From contig NZ_KV440950.1 of NCBI RefSeq assembly GCF_001636405.1, positions 761,001-825,000 on the forward strand: a stretch of DNA of 64,000 nucleotides, given 5' to 3'. Below the pieces are notes generated by a model. The model was not told the origin of the DNA, searched no databases, and was given only the letters and a program-made list of their open reading frames with translations. Below are positions 16,443 to 24,531 of this stretch, piece after piece. The number at the start of each line of letters is the position of its first letter. Positions within the stretch are counted from its first letter, which is position 1. This stretch comes from Peribacillus frigoritolerans (GTDB lineage Bacteria > Bacillota > Bacilli > Bacillales > DSM-1321). The translations under genes and the position numbers were made by a program.

Positions 16443-17636
16443 TTGGAGATGAAGAAAATTCCGGTTACAGTATTGAGTGGATACCTTGGTGCAGGAAAGA
16501 CGACGCTTTTGAATCATATTCTTGAGAATCGGGATGATCTGAAGGTTGCCGTCATCGTTAATGATATGAGTGAAATCAATATTGATGCTTCGCTGGTCAA
16601 ACAAGGAGGGTTTACCCGGACGGATGAAAAACTGGTGGAAATGCAGAATGGCTGCATTTGCTGTACGCTTCGTGAAGATTTGATGATTGAAGTGGAGAAA
16701 TTGGCGAAACAAGGGGACATTGATTACATCGTGATTGAATCGACTGGGATAAGCGAACCGGTCCCTGTAGCCCAAACCTTCTGTTATGTTGATGAAAGCA
16801 TGGGAATTGATTTATCGAAATCTTGCCGGCTTGATACGATGGTTACCGTTGTTGACGGGTATAATTTTTGGCAAGACTTCACTTCCGGAGAAACGCTTAT
16901 TGATAGGATGCAGGCAACTGATGCTGCGGATGGCAGGGAAGTGGTCGATCTATTAATAGATCAGATAGAGTTCGCCAATGTCATCCTGTTAAATAAAATC
17001 GATCTGATGGATGCTGATACCGTTGCGGAATTGAAGGCGGTTCTTCATAAAATGAATGCCGATGCGAGAATTATCGAAACAAACCATTCCAAGGTGCCGC
17101 TAAAGGATGTATTGAATACACATTTATTTGATTTTGAAGAGGCAAGCCAAGGAGCCGGCTGGATAAAGGAATTGAATGAAGAGCATATCCCGGAGACCTT
17201 GGAGTATGGGATTTCTTCCTTCGTTTACAGGAGGGGAATACCCTTTCATCCCGAACGGCTGATGGAGTGGTTGGAAAACTGGCCCGTACAAGTGGTGAGG
17301 TCGAAGGGATTCCTTTGGCTGGCATCGAGAAATGATACGGCAGGCTTGCTTTCGCAGGCAGGACCGTCATTGACTTTACAAGCAGCCGGTAAATGGATTG
17401 CAGCTTACCCTGAGGAAGAACAGCGCCAAATTTTAAAGGAAGCACCTGAATTATTGGAACGGTGGAATGCAGTATACGGTGACAGGATGACGGAGCTTGT
17501 GCTGATTGGCATTCAAATGAATCAACAGGAACTCGAAAATGAATTAGATCAATGCTTATTGACGGAAATCGAGATGCAGCAGGATTGGTCTCTTTATGAA
17601 GATCGATTGCCTGCATTTACGGAAATCGTTCATTAA
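16443..17636 (+). CDS. zagA: ZagA/YciC-type COG0523 zinc-metallochaperone GTPase
   Basis: A 397-residue cytoplasmic G3E-family GTPase, the same length as B. subtilis ZagA (YciC). It has the Walker [11 protein letters not shown] (about 13-22), the metal-binding CXCC motif [11 protein letters not shown], the switch ESTGISEP, the NKID specificity motif (LLNKIDLMD) and a C-terminal CobW_C domain (from about 255). The family delivers or reallocates zinc under starvation. The TTG start sits 10 bases after AAGGAG; the in-frame ATG two codons later is too far from it. Two Zur boxes precede it, and the Zn-free L33 gene follows. Confidence 0.9.
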   Translation: MEMKKIPVTVLSGYLGAGKTTLLNHILENRDDLKVAVIVNDMSEINIDASLVKQGGFTRTDEKLVEMQNGCICCTLREDLMIEVEKLAKQGDIDYIVIESTGISEPVPVAQTFCYVDESMGIDLSKSCRLDTMVTVVDGYNFWQDFTSGETLIDRMQATDAADGREVVDLLIDQIEFANVILLNKIDLMDADTVAELKAVLHKMNADARIIETNHSKVPLKDVLNTHLFDFEEASQGAGWIKELNEEHIPETLEYGISSFVYRRGIPFHPERLMEWLENWPVQVVRSKGFLWLASRNDTAGLLSQAGPSLTLQAAGKWIAAYPEEEQRQILKEAPELLERWNAVYGDRMTELVLIGIQMNQQELENELDQCLLTEIEMQQDWSLYEDRLPAFTEIVH

Positions 17637-17658
17637 AAAACTTTAGGAGGAAATAGAA

Positions 17659-17808
17659 ATGAGAGTAAACATTACGTTAGCATGCACAGAATCAGGGGAC
17701 CGAAATTATATTACGACGAAAAACAAGCGGAATAATCCGGACAGGATCGAATTGAAAAAGTACTGCCCGCGATTGAAGAAACACACGCTTCACCGTGAAA
17801 CGAAGTAA
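17659..17808 (+). CDS. rpmGC: Zinc-independent ribosomal protein L33 (C- type)
   Basis: A 49-codon L33 gene with AGGAGG upstream. The L33 signature [23 protein letters not shown] is intact. The four zinc-ligand cysteines of the C+ form are broken: CTES replaces CxxC, and CPRLKK replaces CPxCKK. It is therefore the zinc-free paralogue, which replaces the zinc form of the 50S protein during zinc starvation. It lies 22 bp after the ZagA-type gene, probably in one operon under Zur. Confidence 0.9.
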   Translation: MRVNITLACTESGDRNYITTKNKRNNPDRIELKKYCPRLKKHTLHRETK

Positions 17809-17816
17809 TTTTAAGG

Positions 17817-17841
17817 TTTAAATCGTAATGATTATGTTTTA
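17817..17841 (+). promoter_or_regulatory. Zur box 3
   Basis: TTTAAATCGTAATGATTATG followed by TTTTA. It matches the Zur consensus closely and lies between the L33 gene and the flavoprotein gene. Confidence 0.75.
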
Positions 17842-17874
17842 TCGAAGTGAATGGATGTGAAAGGAGGGAAGTTC

Positions 17875-19044
17875 ATGTTGGAATGGATCATTGTTGGCGG
17901 AGGCATTCAAGGTATGACGATGGCTGCATTTTTACTTAAGTCAGGAAAAACGACGGTGGACCAGCTGGCGATTGTCGATAGAAATGAAGAACCATTGGCA
18001 AGATGGAAGCAGTGTACGGAAGTCATTTCAATGCCATATTTACGTTCTCCATCCGTACACCATCTGGATGTGAATCCCTTCAGCCTGCAGAAATATGTGG
18101 AGAAGGCAGACTGGAAAAATAACTTTTACGGCCAATATAAGCGGCCATCCCTACAATCCTTCAATGAACATTGTGTTCACTTGGCTGATGATTTAACCAT
18201 TAAGCAGGCATGGGTGCAAGGGGAAGTCATCTCTGCCTGCAAAACGGGACAGGGCTGGGAAATCCAATTGCAAAACAAGCGACGGCTTGAGGGGCAAAAA
18301 CTTGTGATTTCAATTGGCATTGGCGAACAGCCTTATTGGCCTGAATGGGCACGGCAATTCAAACAAGAGCATGGGGGTTCCGTTTACCACATATTCGATG
18401 AAAATATTCCGGAGCTGACACAATTACAGGGACCCATTACGATCATTGGGGGCGGCATATCTTCTGTCCATCTCGCTTTAAAGCTGAGTAATATCTATCC
18501 ACATGATGTGACGGTTCTGAAGCGGCATCCTTTTAGAATTCATGATTTCGACAGTGATCCTGGTTGGTTGGGGCCGAAAAAACAGCGACCTTTCCGTGCT
18601 ATATCCAGCTTTCAAAAAAGACGCGAGACCATTATCCAGGCCCGTAATAAGGGATCCATCCCACCTGACTTACATAAAGCGCTGATGAATCAGGTTAAAC
18701 AGGGATTATTGCGTGTCATGGATGTTGAGGTGAAAAGCGCTGTGTGGAGGGACGGGCATATCAGCCTCAGGGATAAAAACGAAAAGGTCATTCAACAAAC
18801 AGGGACGATTCTTTTAGCGACCGGCTTTAAGTCATCATTGCCAGGGAAGGATTGGCTGACGCCAGTCATCCGGTCGCATGATTTACGCTGCGCGGAATGT
18901 GGTTATCCAATTGTATCGCAGTCGTTGCAATGGGGACCTGGCTTATATGTCACGGGTGCATTGGCTGAACTTGAAATGGGACCGATATCCAGGAATATAT
19001 CGGGAGCAAGACAGGCAGCGGAACGAATTGTGAATAGTTTATAG
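17875..19044 (+). CDS. FAD/NAD(P)-binding protein of the Zur cluster
   Basis: A 389-residue flavoprotein-like enzyme. It has an N-terminal dinucleotide fold (WIIVGGGIQGMTMAAFLL), a second nucleotide site near residue 185 (ITIIGGGISSVHLALKL), and an LLATGF motif around 320 typical of flavin monooxygenases and thioredoxin-reductase-like enzymes. A CAECG pair occurs near 340 and could bind metal or be redox-active. The substrate is unknown. The start is the ATG 6 bases after AAGGAGGG. Its own Zur box and its place between Zn-free L33 and S14 genes suggest a zinc-starvation role, perhaps metallophore or thiol chemistry; this is inference. Confidence 0.8.
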   Translation: MLEWIIVGGGIQGMTMAAFLLKSGKTTVDQLAIVDRNEEPLARWKQCTEVISMPYLRSPSVHHLDVNPFSLQKYVEKADWKNNFYGQYKRPSLQSFNEHCVHLADDLTIKQAWVQGEVISACKTGQGWEIQLQNKRRLEGQKLVISIGIGEQPYWPEWARQFKQEHGGSVYHIFDENIPELTQLQGPITIIGGGISSVHLALKLSNIYPHDVTVLKRHPFRIHDFDSDPGWLGPKKQRPFRAISSFQKRRETIIQARNKGSIPPDLHKALMNQVKQGLLRVMDVEVKSAVWRDGHISLRDKNEKVIQQTGTILLATGFKSSLPGKDWLTPVIRSHDLRCAECGYPIVSQSLQWGPGLYVTGALAELEMGPISRNISGARQAAERIVNSL

Positions 19045-19084
19045 ATTTTTCATACATTCAAGATTTAAAAAAAGGAGAATATAA

Positions 19085-19354
19085 ATGGCGAAAAAATCCA
19101 AGGTGATAAAAGCGCAAAAACAGTTGGCAATGGTCGAAAAGTATGCAGAACTTAGAAAGGAATTGAAGGAGAAAGGGGATTATGCCGCATTGGCCAAACT
19201 CCCTCGTGATTCCTCGCCGACAAGGGTCCACAATCGTTGTGGAGTAACGGGGAGGCCCCGTGGATATATGCGGAAATTCAACATGTCGCGTATCGTTTTT
19301 AGGGAACTTGCTCATAAAGGGCAACTGCCGGGTGTCAAAAAGTCAAGCTGGTGA
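19085..19354 (+). CDS. rpsN2: Zinc-independent ribosomal protein S14 (89-aa form)
   Basis: This 89-residue S14 is the long, zinc-free type (Bacillus YhzA/RpsNB). Housekeeping Bacillus S14 is about 61 residues with CxxC pairs; here only one cysteine remains ([17 protein letters not shown]). The conserved [17 protein letters not shown] and [17 protein letters not shown] blocks are present. It replaces zinc S14 in new 30S subunits when zinc is scarce. It lies 40 bp after the flavoprotein gene with AAAGGAG upstream, so it likely shares the Zur-controlled transcript. A strong terminator follows. Confidence 0.94.
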   Translation: MAKKSKVIKAQKQLAMVEKYAELRKELKEKGDYAALAKLPRDSSPTRVHNRCGVTGRPRGYMRKFNMSRIVFRELAHKGQLPGVKKSSW

Positions 19355-19383
19355 AGCGGGGAGTTCTAAATCATTCATAAGAA

Positions 19384-19412
19384 AAGGAGCCCTTGTTAAA
19401 CAAGGGCTCCTT
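19384..19412. terminator. Bidirectional terminator between S14 and phosphatase
   Basis: AAGGAGCCCTTG / CAAGGGCTCCTT perfect stem with a short TTAAA loop between convergent genes. Confidence 0.9.
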
Positions 19413-19431
19413 CCCATTCAAAAGTGTTTGC

Positions 19432-21084
19432 TTACTTGACTGCCTTTAATGCTTGTTCGGATATATAGAAGTCTTTTCCGTTGTAAACGGTGATCGCATT
19501 AATTTCTTTTTGTTTAGTGGATTTAGGAGTCTTGCTGATAACGATATTCTTATTTGCAGGCAACTCCACTTTTTGCTGCCCCTTTTTCGCTACAAAAACT
19601 GGGTTATTCGGGTCTGTAACATCAATGCGGGTTGAATATCCTTTTTTCTCAAAGGAATCTTTAGCATTCATGTATAGTTTGTTCGATAATTTTTGTAAAT
19701 CAAAGCCCATGAATTCGGCCATTTTTTTAGCGAGGTCTGTATTCTCCACTAATCCAGTCGGTTTTGAAGGGCCATAAGAATACAGGAATACGTCTTCACC
19801 TGTATGACCGCCAGTTGTAAAGCCAATGTTGGCACGGTTAGCAAGCAGCTTTGTCATTTCAGCACCTACATTTTTAGAAGAGGTAAGTTTTGCTGTTTCT
19901 TCAGAAGTCAGATTATCCAGTCCATACAGTGCCGCAACTTCCTTCAGATTGGAATGATCTGGTTTTAGCTTACTTAAGGCCCCTTCAACAGTCATTTTCG
20001 CTTTCTTTAATGGATCGATATAAGCTGATACGGGTGTTTCCGGGTAGGAGGAGTTCGTGTTTACGTTACCCATTGTAATTCCGCTGTTCCCATGGTCCGT
20101 TACAGCAATGACCATCGTGTTTCCGTCATTTTTTGCAAACGTAAGGGCTTCGTTCACGGCATCATCAAAAGCTAAAGTATCACTAATCATTCCGATCGTG
20201 TCGTTTCCGTGAGCAGCCCAGTCAATCTTGCTTCCTTCAACAAATAAGAAAAAGCCATCTTTATCTTTTTTCAAGGTTTTAAGGGCTTTATTGGTCATTT
20301 CAGCTAAAGTGGGTTCACTGGGCTTTGTTGTTTTACGATCTAAATCATATGCCAGGGCGCTTGGTGCAAAGCTTCCCCAAATTTTATTCGATTTGGATTT
20401 TAACAGCTCGTCACGGGTTTCAACAAAATCATATTTGTCTTCATCGAGCACTTCCAAAAGGTTTTCTCCATCAATTCTTGCATTTTTTGTTTTACCTGGT
20501 AAAAGGGATTCTTTGCCCCCTCCCAAAACGACGTCAATCCCCTGATAAACCTGCTGTTCCGCAATATCACCATAATTGCTTCGATGTGTCACGTGAGCGG
20601 AGAAGCCTGCGGGTGTAGCATGCTGGATTTCAGATGTAGAAATGATGCCCGTAGCCTTTCCGGCTTGTTTCGCACCCTCCAAAACGTTAGCGACTGGTTT
20701 ATGGACATTTTTCGGATTAACTGGATCGAGCCCTGGAGAATTAACGATGGTTGGCAGGACACCGACAAATTTATCATTTGATTTATTTCCTGTCGCAAGC
20801 GCTGTTGCTGCAGGAGCTGAGTCGGTAATCGCCGATTCAGCCGAGTATGTACGCATGCCGCCAGACAGCATTTCGTCCATGGCTAGATTATCGCCTTTAT
20901 ACCACCTTGAAAGGGTTGTTGCTCCTGTGCTTGTTCCATCCATCACCATCATGATGACGTTGGTTGGTTCTTTTTTCTTGTCTTTAGCCTGAACATCTTC
21001 CTTCATTGTTGAAATACCAAGTGATGATATGGCCACCGCGCCCGCTAAAGTAATTCCTGCTACCTTTTTGCTCATTTTCCCCAA
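19432..21084 (-). CDS. Second secreted alkaline phosphatase with C-terminal extension
   Basis: A 550-residue exported phosphatase. It has a signal peptide (VAGITLAGAVAISSLGIS), metal site MMVMDGTSTG, nucleophile motif TDSAPAATALATG, and ligand motifs EGSKIDWAAHGND, VTDHGNSG and TTGGHTGEDV. After the catalytic domain (to about 475) comes an extra region of about 75 residues with SEQALKAVK at the end, resembling a small stalk or copper-amine-oxidase-N-like domain; family members without it are about 460. The likely start is a TTG 8 bases after GGAGG; the ATG three codons on is alternative. An imperfect 11-bp-spaced Pho-like array lies upstream. Confidence 0.9.
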   Translation of the reverse strand: MGKMSKKVAGITLAGAVAISSLGISTMKEDVQAKDKKKEPTNVIMMVMDGTSTGATTLSRWYKGDNLAMDEMLSGGMRTYSAESAITDSAPAATALATGNKSNDKFVGVLPTIVNSPGLDPVNPKNVHKPVANVLEGAKQAGKATGIISTSEIQHATPAGFSAHVTHRSNYGDIAEQQVYQGIDVVLGGGKESLLPGKTKNARIDGENLLEVLDEDKYDFVETRDELLKSKSNKIWGSFAPSALAYDLDRKTTKPSEPTLAEMTNKALKTLKKDKDGFFLFVEGSKIDWAAHGNDTIGMISDTLAFDDAVNEALTFAKNDGNTMVIAVTDHGNSGITMGNVNTNSSYPETPVSAYIDPLKKAKMTVEGALSKLKPDHSNLKEVAALYGLDNLTSEETAKLTSSKNVGAEMTKLLANRANIGFTTGGHTGEDVFLYSYGPSKPTGLVENTDLAKKMAEFMGFDLQKLSNKLYMNAKDSFEKKGYSTRIDVTDPNNPVFVAKKGQQKVELPANKNIVISKTPKSTKQKEINAITVYNGKDFYISEQALKAVK

Positions 21085-21140
21085 AATGCATACCTCCAAA
21101 AATATGATTACATTTAGGATAAATGCAGTATATTAAGAAA

Positions 21141-21179
21141 TTACTTCATATAAGTAAAGAAAGGATTTTTATCTGTAAA
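21141..21179 (-). promoter_or_regulatory. Weak PhoP-like box
   Basis: Minus strand TTTACA, AAATCC, TTACTT and AAGTAA lie at 11-bp steps upstream of the second phosphatase. Only the first and third hexamers are good matches. Confidence 0.35.
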
Positions 21180-21206
21180 TTTTGTTTGAAGAATAGAGTG
21201 AACGTT

Positions 21207-21240
21207 AAAAAAAGCAGAAGTCTATAGACTCTGCCTTTTT
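21207..21240 (-). terminator. Terminator of the VOC gene
   Basis: Minus strand AAAGGCAGAGTCTATAGACT then TCTGC with TTTTTTT following. The hairpin ends the VOC protein gene. Confidence 0.8.
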
Positions 21241-21250
21241 AGGATGGTTT

Positions 21251-21637
21251 TTACCTTTGGAAAAATTCAATCCACTCTTTTTCCGGTCCATATACGTAGA
21301 AATAGCGATAACCATTCGGAAGGGTGACAATCTCTTCATCAATCAGTTCGGTGTTATCCAAGCTTTTGATCCGGGCATATTCTTCTTCGATATCATCCAC
21401 GGTAATGGCGAAATGGTGGATCGTTGCTTCGGAGGGAAGTGTGTCGCTATATCCCTGAATCAATTCTATTTCTGTTTCGTCCGACTCTTCGTAACCGAGG
21501 AATGCCAGTTCGATCACTCCATTAGTGTGAGTCATGCGTTCCTTTAATTTCAAATCCAGCACATCTTGATAAAAGGCGATGGATTTTTCAAGATCTTTTA
21601 CAACAACGCCAATGTGATCGACCCTTTTTACAGCCAA
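21251..21637 (-). CDS. VOC (glyoxalase/dioxygenase fold) protein
   Basis: A 128-residue cytoplasmic protein with the paired beta-alpha-beta-beta-beta modules of the VOC superfamily. Module one is VDHIGVVVKDLEKSIAFYQDVL. Module two is IHHFAITVDDIEEEYARIK with EWIEFFQ at the end. The histidine and glutamate positions of a glyoxalase-I-type metal site appear present (VDHIG, ELAFL, IHHFA, WIEFF), so a lactoylglutathione lyase-like or methylmalonyl-CoA-epimerase-like enzyme is possible. The substrate is not assignable. The TTG start lies 8 bases after AAGGAGGA. Confidence 0.75.
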   Translation of the reverse strand: MAVKRVDHIGVVVKDLEKSIAFYQDVLDLKLKERMTHTNGVIELAFLGYEESDETEIELIQGYSDTLPSEATIHHFAITVDDIEEEYARIKSLDNTELIDEEIVTLPNGYRYFYVYGPEKEWIEFFQR

Positions 21638-21959
21638 GAAATCTTCCTCCTTCATTAAATCCGTATGCAACTTGCTAATAGTAGTATATATAAGATTATT
21701 CGGAATTAAATTACTTTTTTATAGCCGTTTTTAGATAATTTTTAAAATGATGTTAATAAAGGGAAAGTATTGGTAAATAATGAAAAATGACAAATGGCTT
21801 ATGGGATAATACTTTTCTTCCATAGTATCACTTGATAGATTCTTTTCTTGGAAAGAAATGTATTCATCATTTTCCAGGGCAAAAATTTGTTTCTAAATGG
21901 AATAGTCGATATACTATGGAAACAACTCCATTATTAATGGATAGGAGAGGAGAGGTAGT

Positions 21960-22229
21960 ATGGGAAAAATTCGTGAAGGTGAAGTTTTTACTCTTACTGA
22001 TGACAGTGATGAAGGCCATGAAGTTGAGGTTTTAGGTTCATTGGATGTAGAAGGAACGGAATATGTTGCAGTAGGCTTGCTTGAAGATATTGAAGAGGAT
22101 ACGGATGAAGATATCGATATTTTCTTTTTCAGGGTCGAAGGCGAAGGTGAACTGCTCGATATCGAATCGGATGAAGAATTCGAAAAGGTATCATTGGCGT
22201 TTGAAGCGGCATTTGAAGCGAAAGAATGA
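21960..22229 (+). CDS. DUF1292 family protein (YrzB-like)
   Basis: An 89-residue, strongly acidic cytoplasmic protein matching DUF1292: LTDDSDEGHEVEVLGSLDVEGTEYVAVG, then an acidic run, then FFFRVEGEGELLDIESDEEFEKV. B. subtilis YrzB is of similar size, but its role is unknown. It stands alone here, preceded by GGAGAGG and followed by a strong terminator. There are no membrane segments or catalytic motifs. Confidence 0.85.
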   Translation: MGKIREGEVFTLTDDSDEGHEVEVLGSLDVEGTEYVAVGLLEDIEEDTDEDIDIFFFRVEGEGELLDIESDEEFEKVSLAFEAAFEAKE

Positions 22230-22233
22230 CAAG

Positions 22234-22266
22234 ATAAAAGACGGCACAATGTGTGCCGCCTTTTTT
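22234..22266 (+). terminator. Terminator of the DUF1292 gene
   Basis: GACGGCACA / TGTGCCGCC stem followed by TTTTTTAT. Confidence 0.85.
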
Positions 22267-22280
22267 ATATGTATAAGGAA

Positions 22281-22347
22281 AGTATCGGCCCCGCCTTCGC
22301 CAAATACCATGATAGCCACGCGTGCTATCCAGCCTTATTTAAGTATA
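22281..22347 (-). repeat. Diverged second copy of the 10.46-10.53 kb segment
   Basis: About 67 bp align without gaps to 10460-10526 at roughly three-quarters identity. The match runs from the -10-like TATACT (TATAAT in the other copy) through GGCTGGATAGCACGCGTGGC to GGCGGGGCCGATACT. See the paired finding. Confidence 0.5.
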
Positions 22348-22452
22348 GGGTTGTATTATTGATAGGACGTGTACTCCATATGAAGATTTTGTTAATAAAC
22401 GGAGTATTTTTCCATAACCAAGGCATAGGATAAAAAAAGTGGAGGCGATGGG

Positions 22453-22881
22453 ATGGCCGTTGTAAAGCACACTGATGCCGATATTGCCTTATTGGCAAGA
22501 TTGCTTAGGGCGGAAGGCGAGGGTGAAGGTGATCAAGGCATGCTGATGATCGGTAATGTAGGGGTCAATCGGATTAGGTCGAATTGTTCCGATTTCAAGG
22601 GGTTGAGGACGATTCCAGACATGATTTATCAGGAGCATGCCTTTGAGGCTGTACAGAAGGGGTATTTTTATCAGCGGGCAAGAGACAGGGAAAAGAGGCT
22701 TGCACGCCGTAGCGTAAGCGGCGAAAGGCTATGGCCTTCGAAATTTAGCCTATGGTACTTCAGGCCACCGGGAGATTGCCCGGCAACCTGGTATAATCAA
22801 CCCCTTGTTGGGCGTTTCAAGCTCCATTGCTTTTATGAACCAACAGGTACAGAATGTCCCAACATTTATAATACATTTTAA
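22453..22881 (+). CDS. cwlJ: Spore cortex-lytic hydrolase CwlJ
   Basis: A 142-residue SleB/CwlJ-type cell wall hydrolase. The family core is visible: LLARLLRAEGEGEGDQGMLMIGNVGVNR (catalytic glutamate in the AEGEGEGDQG loop), IYQEHAFEA, and the C-terminal WYNQPLVGRFKLHCFYEP. CwlJ is needed for cortex breakdown in calcium-dipicolinate germination and sits in the spore coat. The length and lack of a signal peptide match B. subtilis CwlJ. In B. subtilis gerQ follows cwlJ; here a histidine kinase follows 150 bp later and gerQ is absent from the locus. Confidence 0.93.
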   Translation: MAVVKHTDADIALLARLLRAEGEGEGDQGMLMIGNVGVNRIRSNCSDFKGLRTIPDMIYQEHAFEAVQKGYFYQRARDREKRLARRSVSGERLWPSKFSLWYFRPPGDCPATWYNQPLVGRFKLHCFYEPTGTECPNIYNTF

Positions 22882-23027
22882 GGAAATGGCTGAACCTAAT
22901 GGGGGTTTGGCCTCTTTGTGCATCAATCCTTAACTTGGAAAAAACATATGATAAAACTGGCAAATGATTTACTGATACTGTAAAATTGAGACTGTAAATT
23001 TCCGGATAAGAAAGGAATAAAAAATTG

Positions 23028-24494
23028 ATGAGTAAAAGGCTTATTGATTATGGACAAGGGCAAATGGGAGAACAGCCGGAGGATAGTACCGAGAAATTCA
23101 AGTCTTTCATGGAGAACAACCCGGACGCCATTTCCATTGTTGATCTGGAAGGAAAGACCCTTCAGGTGAATGCAGCTTTTGAAGAGTTTTTCGGATGGAA
23201 GAATGATGAGCTCATTGGCATGCCGTTTCCAATTATTCCTGATTTCTTGAAGGAGTCAGTCAATGAATTGCATGACCAAATTAAGGCTGGGGTACAAAAG
23301 AAAGGCTTTGAAACGGTCAGGTTAAGGAAGGATGGCCAGTTAATCGATGTAAGCATCTCCCTGTTCAATATCCGCGATAATGAAAATGAGCCGTGCGCTT
23401 TGGTTTTCGTTTATCGGGATATTACGAATCAAAAACTTGCTGAAGCTGCCTTGAAGGAAAGTGAACAAAGGTATCGCAGTTTAGTGGAGGTGTCACCTGA
23501 AGCGATTTTCGTACATCGCAATGGGATCATCGAGTATATGAATCCCATGGGGGCAAAAATGCTTGGGATGGATAGTGTGGAAGATATTATCGGTAAATCG
23601 GTTTTTCAGTTCGTCCACCTGGAGTCCCAGGAAAGTGTACAAAAAAGAATCGAAATCATGAGGGACGATCATCAGGCGGTTGGTTTACTGGAACAAAAGT
23701 TCATTCGGCTTGACGGACAAGAATTTTATGGAGAAACACTCGGTCTTCCGATTATTTATAAAGGGCAACCAGCCATACAGGTATTCTGTAGGGATATTAC
23801 GGAGCGTAAAAAGACCGAAGAGCTGCTCTGTAAATCCAATATGTTATCGGCAGTGGGACAGATGGCTGCAGGCATCGCACATGAAATAAGAAATCCATTA
23901 ACTACGGTCAAAGGGTTTTTGCAATTATTAAGGGAAGACCCTGAGCAAAAGGACTATCTTGAAATGACGGTCAGTGAAGTTGAAAAAATCGAAATCCTGG
24001 CCAATGAGTTTTTAAGTTTAGCAGAGCCTGAAGCGAAGGTTTGTGAACTCATTCAGCTTAACGAGATATTGGACAGTGTGATTACGTTAGCCGAATTTCA
24101 AGCGATATTGAATGATGTCGAAATCATCAAGGAATATACTACGGATACGGCATCAGTCTTTGGCGAACCGAATCAGTTAAAACAAGTATTCACGAATGTC
24201 GCCAATAATGCGATAGAAGCCATGCCGAATGGGGGTAAACTTCATATACAGTTAAACCATGAAGGTGACTCTGCGATGATCCGGTTCATTGATGAAGGCT
24301 GCGGAATCTCAAATGAACGAATGAAGCATCTAGGGCAGCCTTTTTATAGTACATCTGAAAAAGGAACAGGGTTTGGGCTCATGGTCAGCACCAAAATCAT
24401 CCATGAACATAATGGGGAAATTCATTTCACTAGCGAAGTGGGAGAAGGGACGATTGTGGATATCAGTCTCCCTATCTATGAAAGTTCACAATGA
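23028..24494 (+). CDS. PAS-domain sensor histidine kinase, sporulation-kinase type
   Basis: A soluble 488-residue kinase. PAS domain 1 is at about 25-140 (NNPDAISIVDLEGKTLQVNAAFEEFFG) and PAS 2 at about 150-265 (RYRSLVEVSPEAIFVH). The HisKA phospho-site GIAHEIRNPLTTVKGFLQLL falls near residue 285, and the HATPase has N-box NVANNAIEAMPNGG, G1 DEGCGIS and G2 GTGFGLMVS. There are no membrane segments. The architecture resembles the orphan kinases KinA/KinE that feed the Spo0 phosphorelay, and no response regulator gene is adjacent. The ATG is preceded in frame by TTG; either could be used. Confidence 0.88.
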   Translation: MSKRLIDYGQGQMGEQPEDSTEKFKSFMENNPDAISIVDLEGKTLQVNAAFEEFFGWKNDELIGMPFPIIPDFLKESVNELHDQIKAGVQKKGFETVRLRKDGQLIDVSISLFNIRDNENEPCALVFVYRDITNQKLAEAALKESEQRYRSLVEVSPEAIFVHRNGIIEYMNPMGAKMLGMDSVEDIIGKSVFQFVHLESQESVQKRIEIMRDDHQAVGLLEQKFIRLDGQEFYGETLGLPIIYKGQPAIQVFCRDITERKKTEELLCKSNMLSAVGQMAAGIAHEIRNPLTTVKGFLQLLREDPEQKDYLEMTVSEVEKIEILANEFLSLAEPEAKVCELIQLNEILDSVITLAEFQAILNDVEIIKEYTTDTASVFGEPNQLKQVFTNVANNAIEAMPNGGKLHIQLNHEGDSAMIRFIDEGCGISNERMKHLGQPFYSTSEKGTGFGLMVSTKIIHEHNGEIHFTSEVGEGTIVDISLPIYESSQ

Positions 24495-24530
24495 AAAGTG
24501 ACGAGAAGCCATGCTCTCGTCACTTTTTGG
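24494..24530. terminator. Bidirectional terminator
   Basis: AAAAGTGACGAG / CTCGTCACTTTT stem between the convergent kinase and oxidoreductase genes. Confidence 0.9.
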
Positions 24531-24531
24531 T

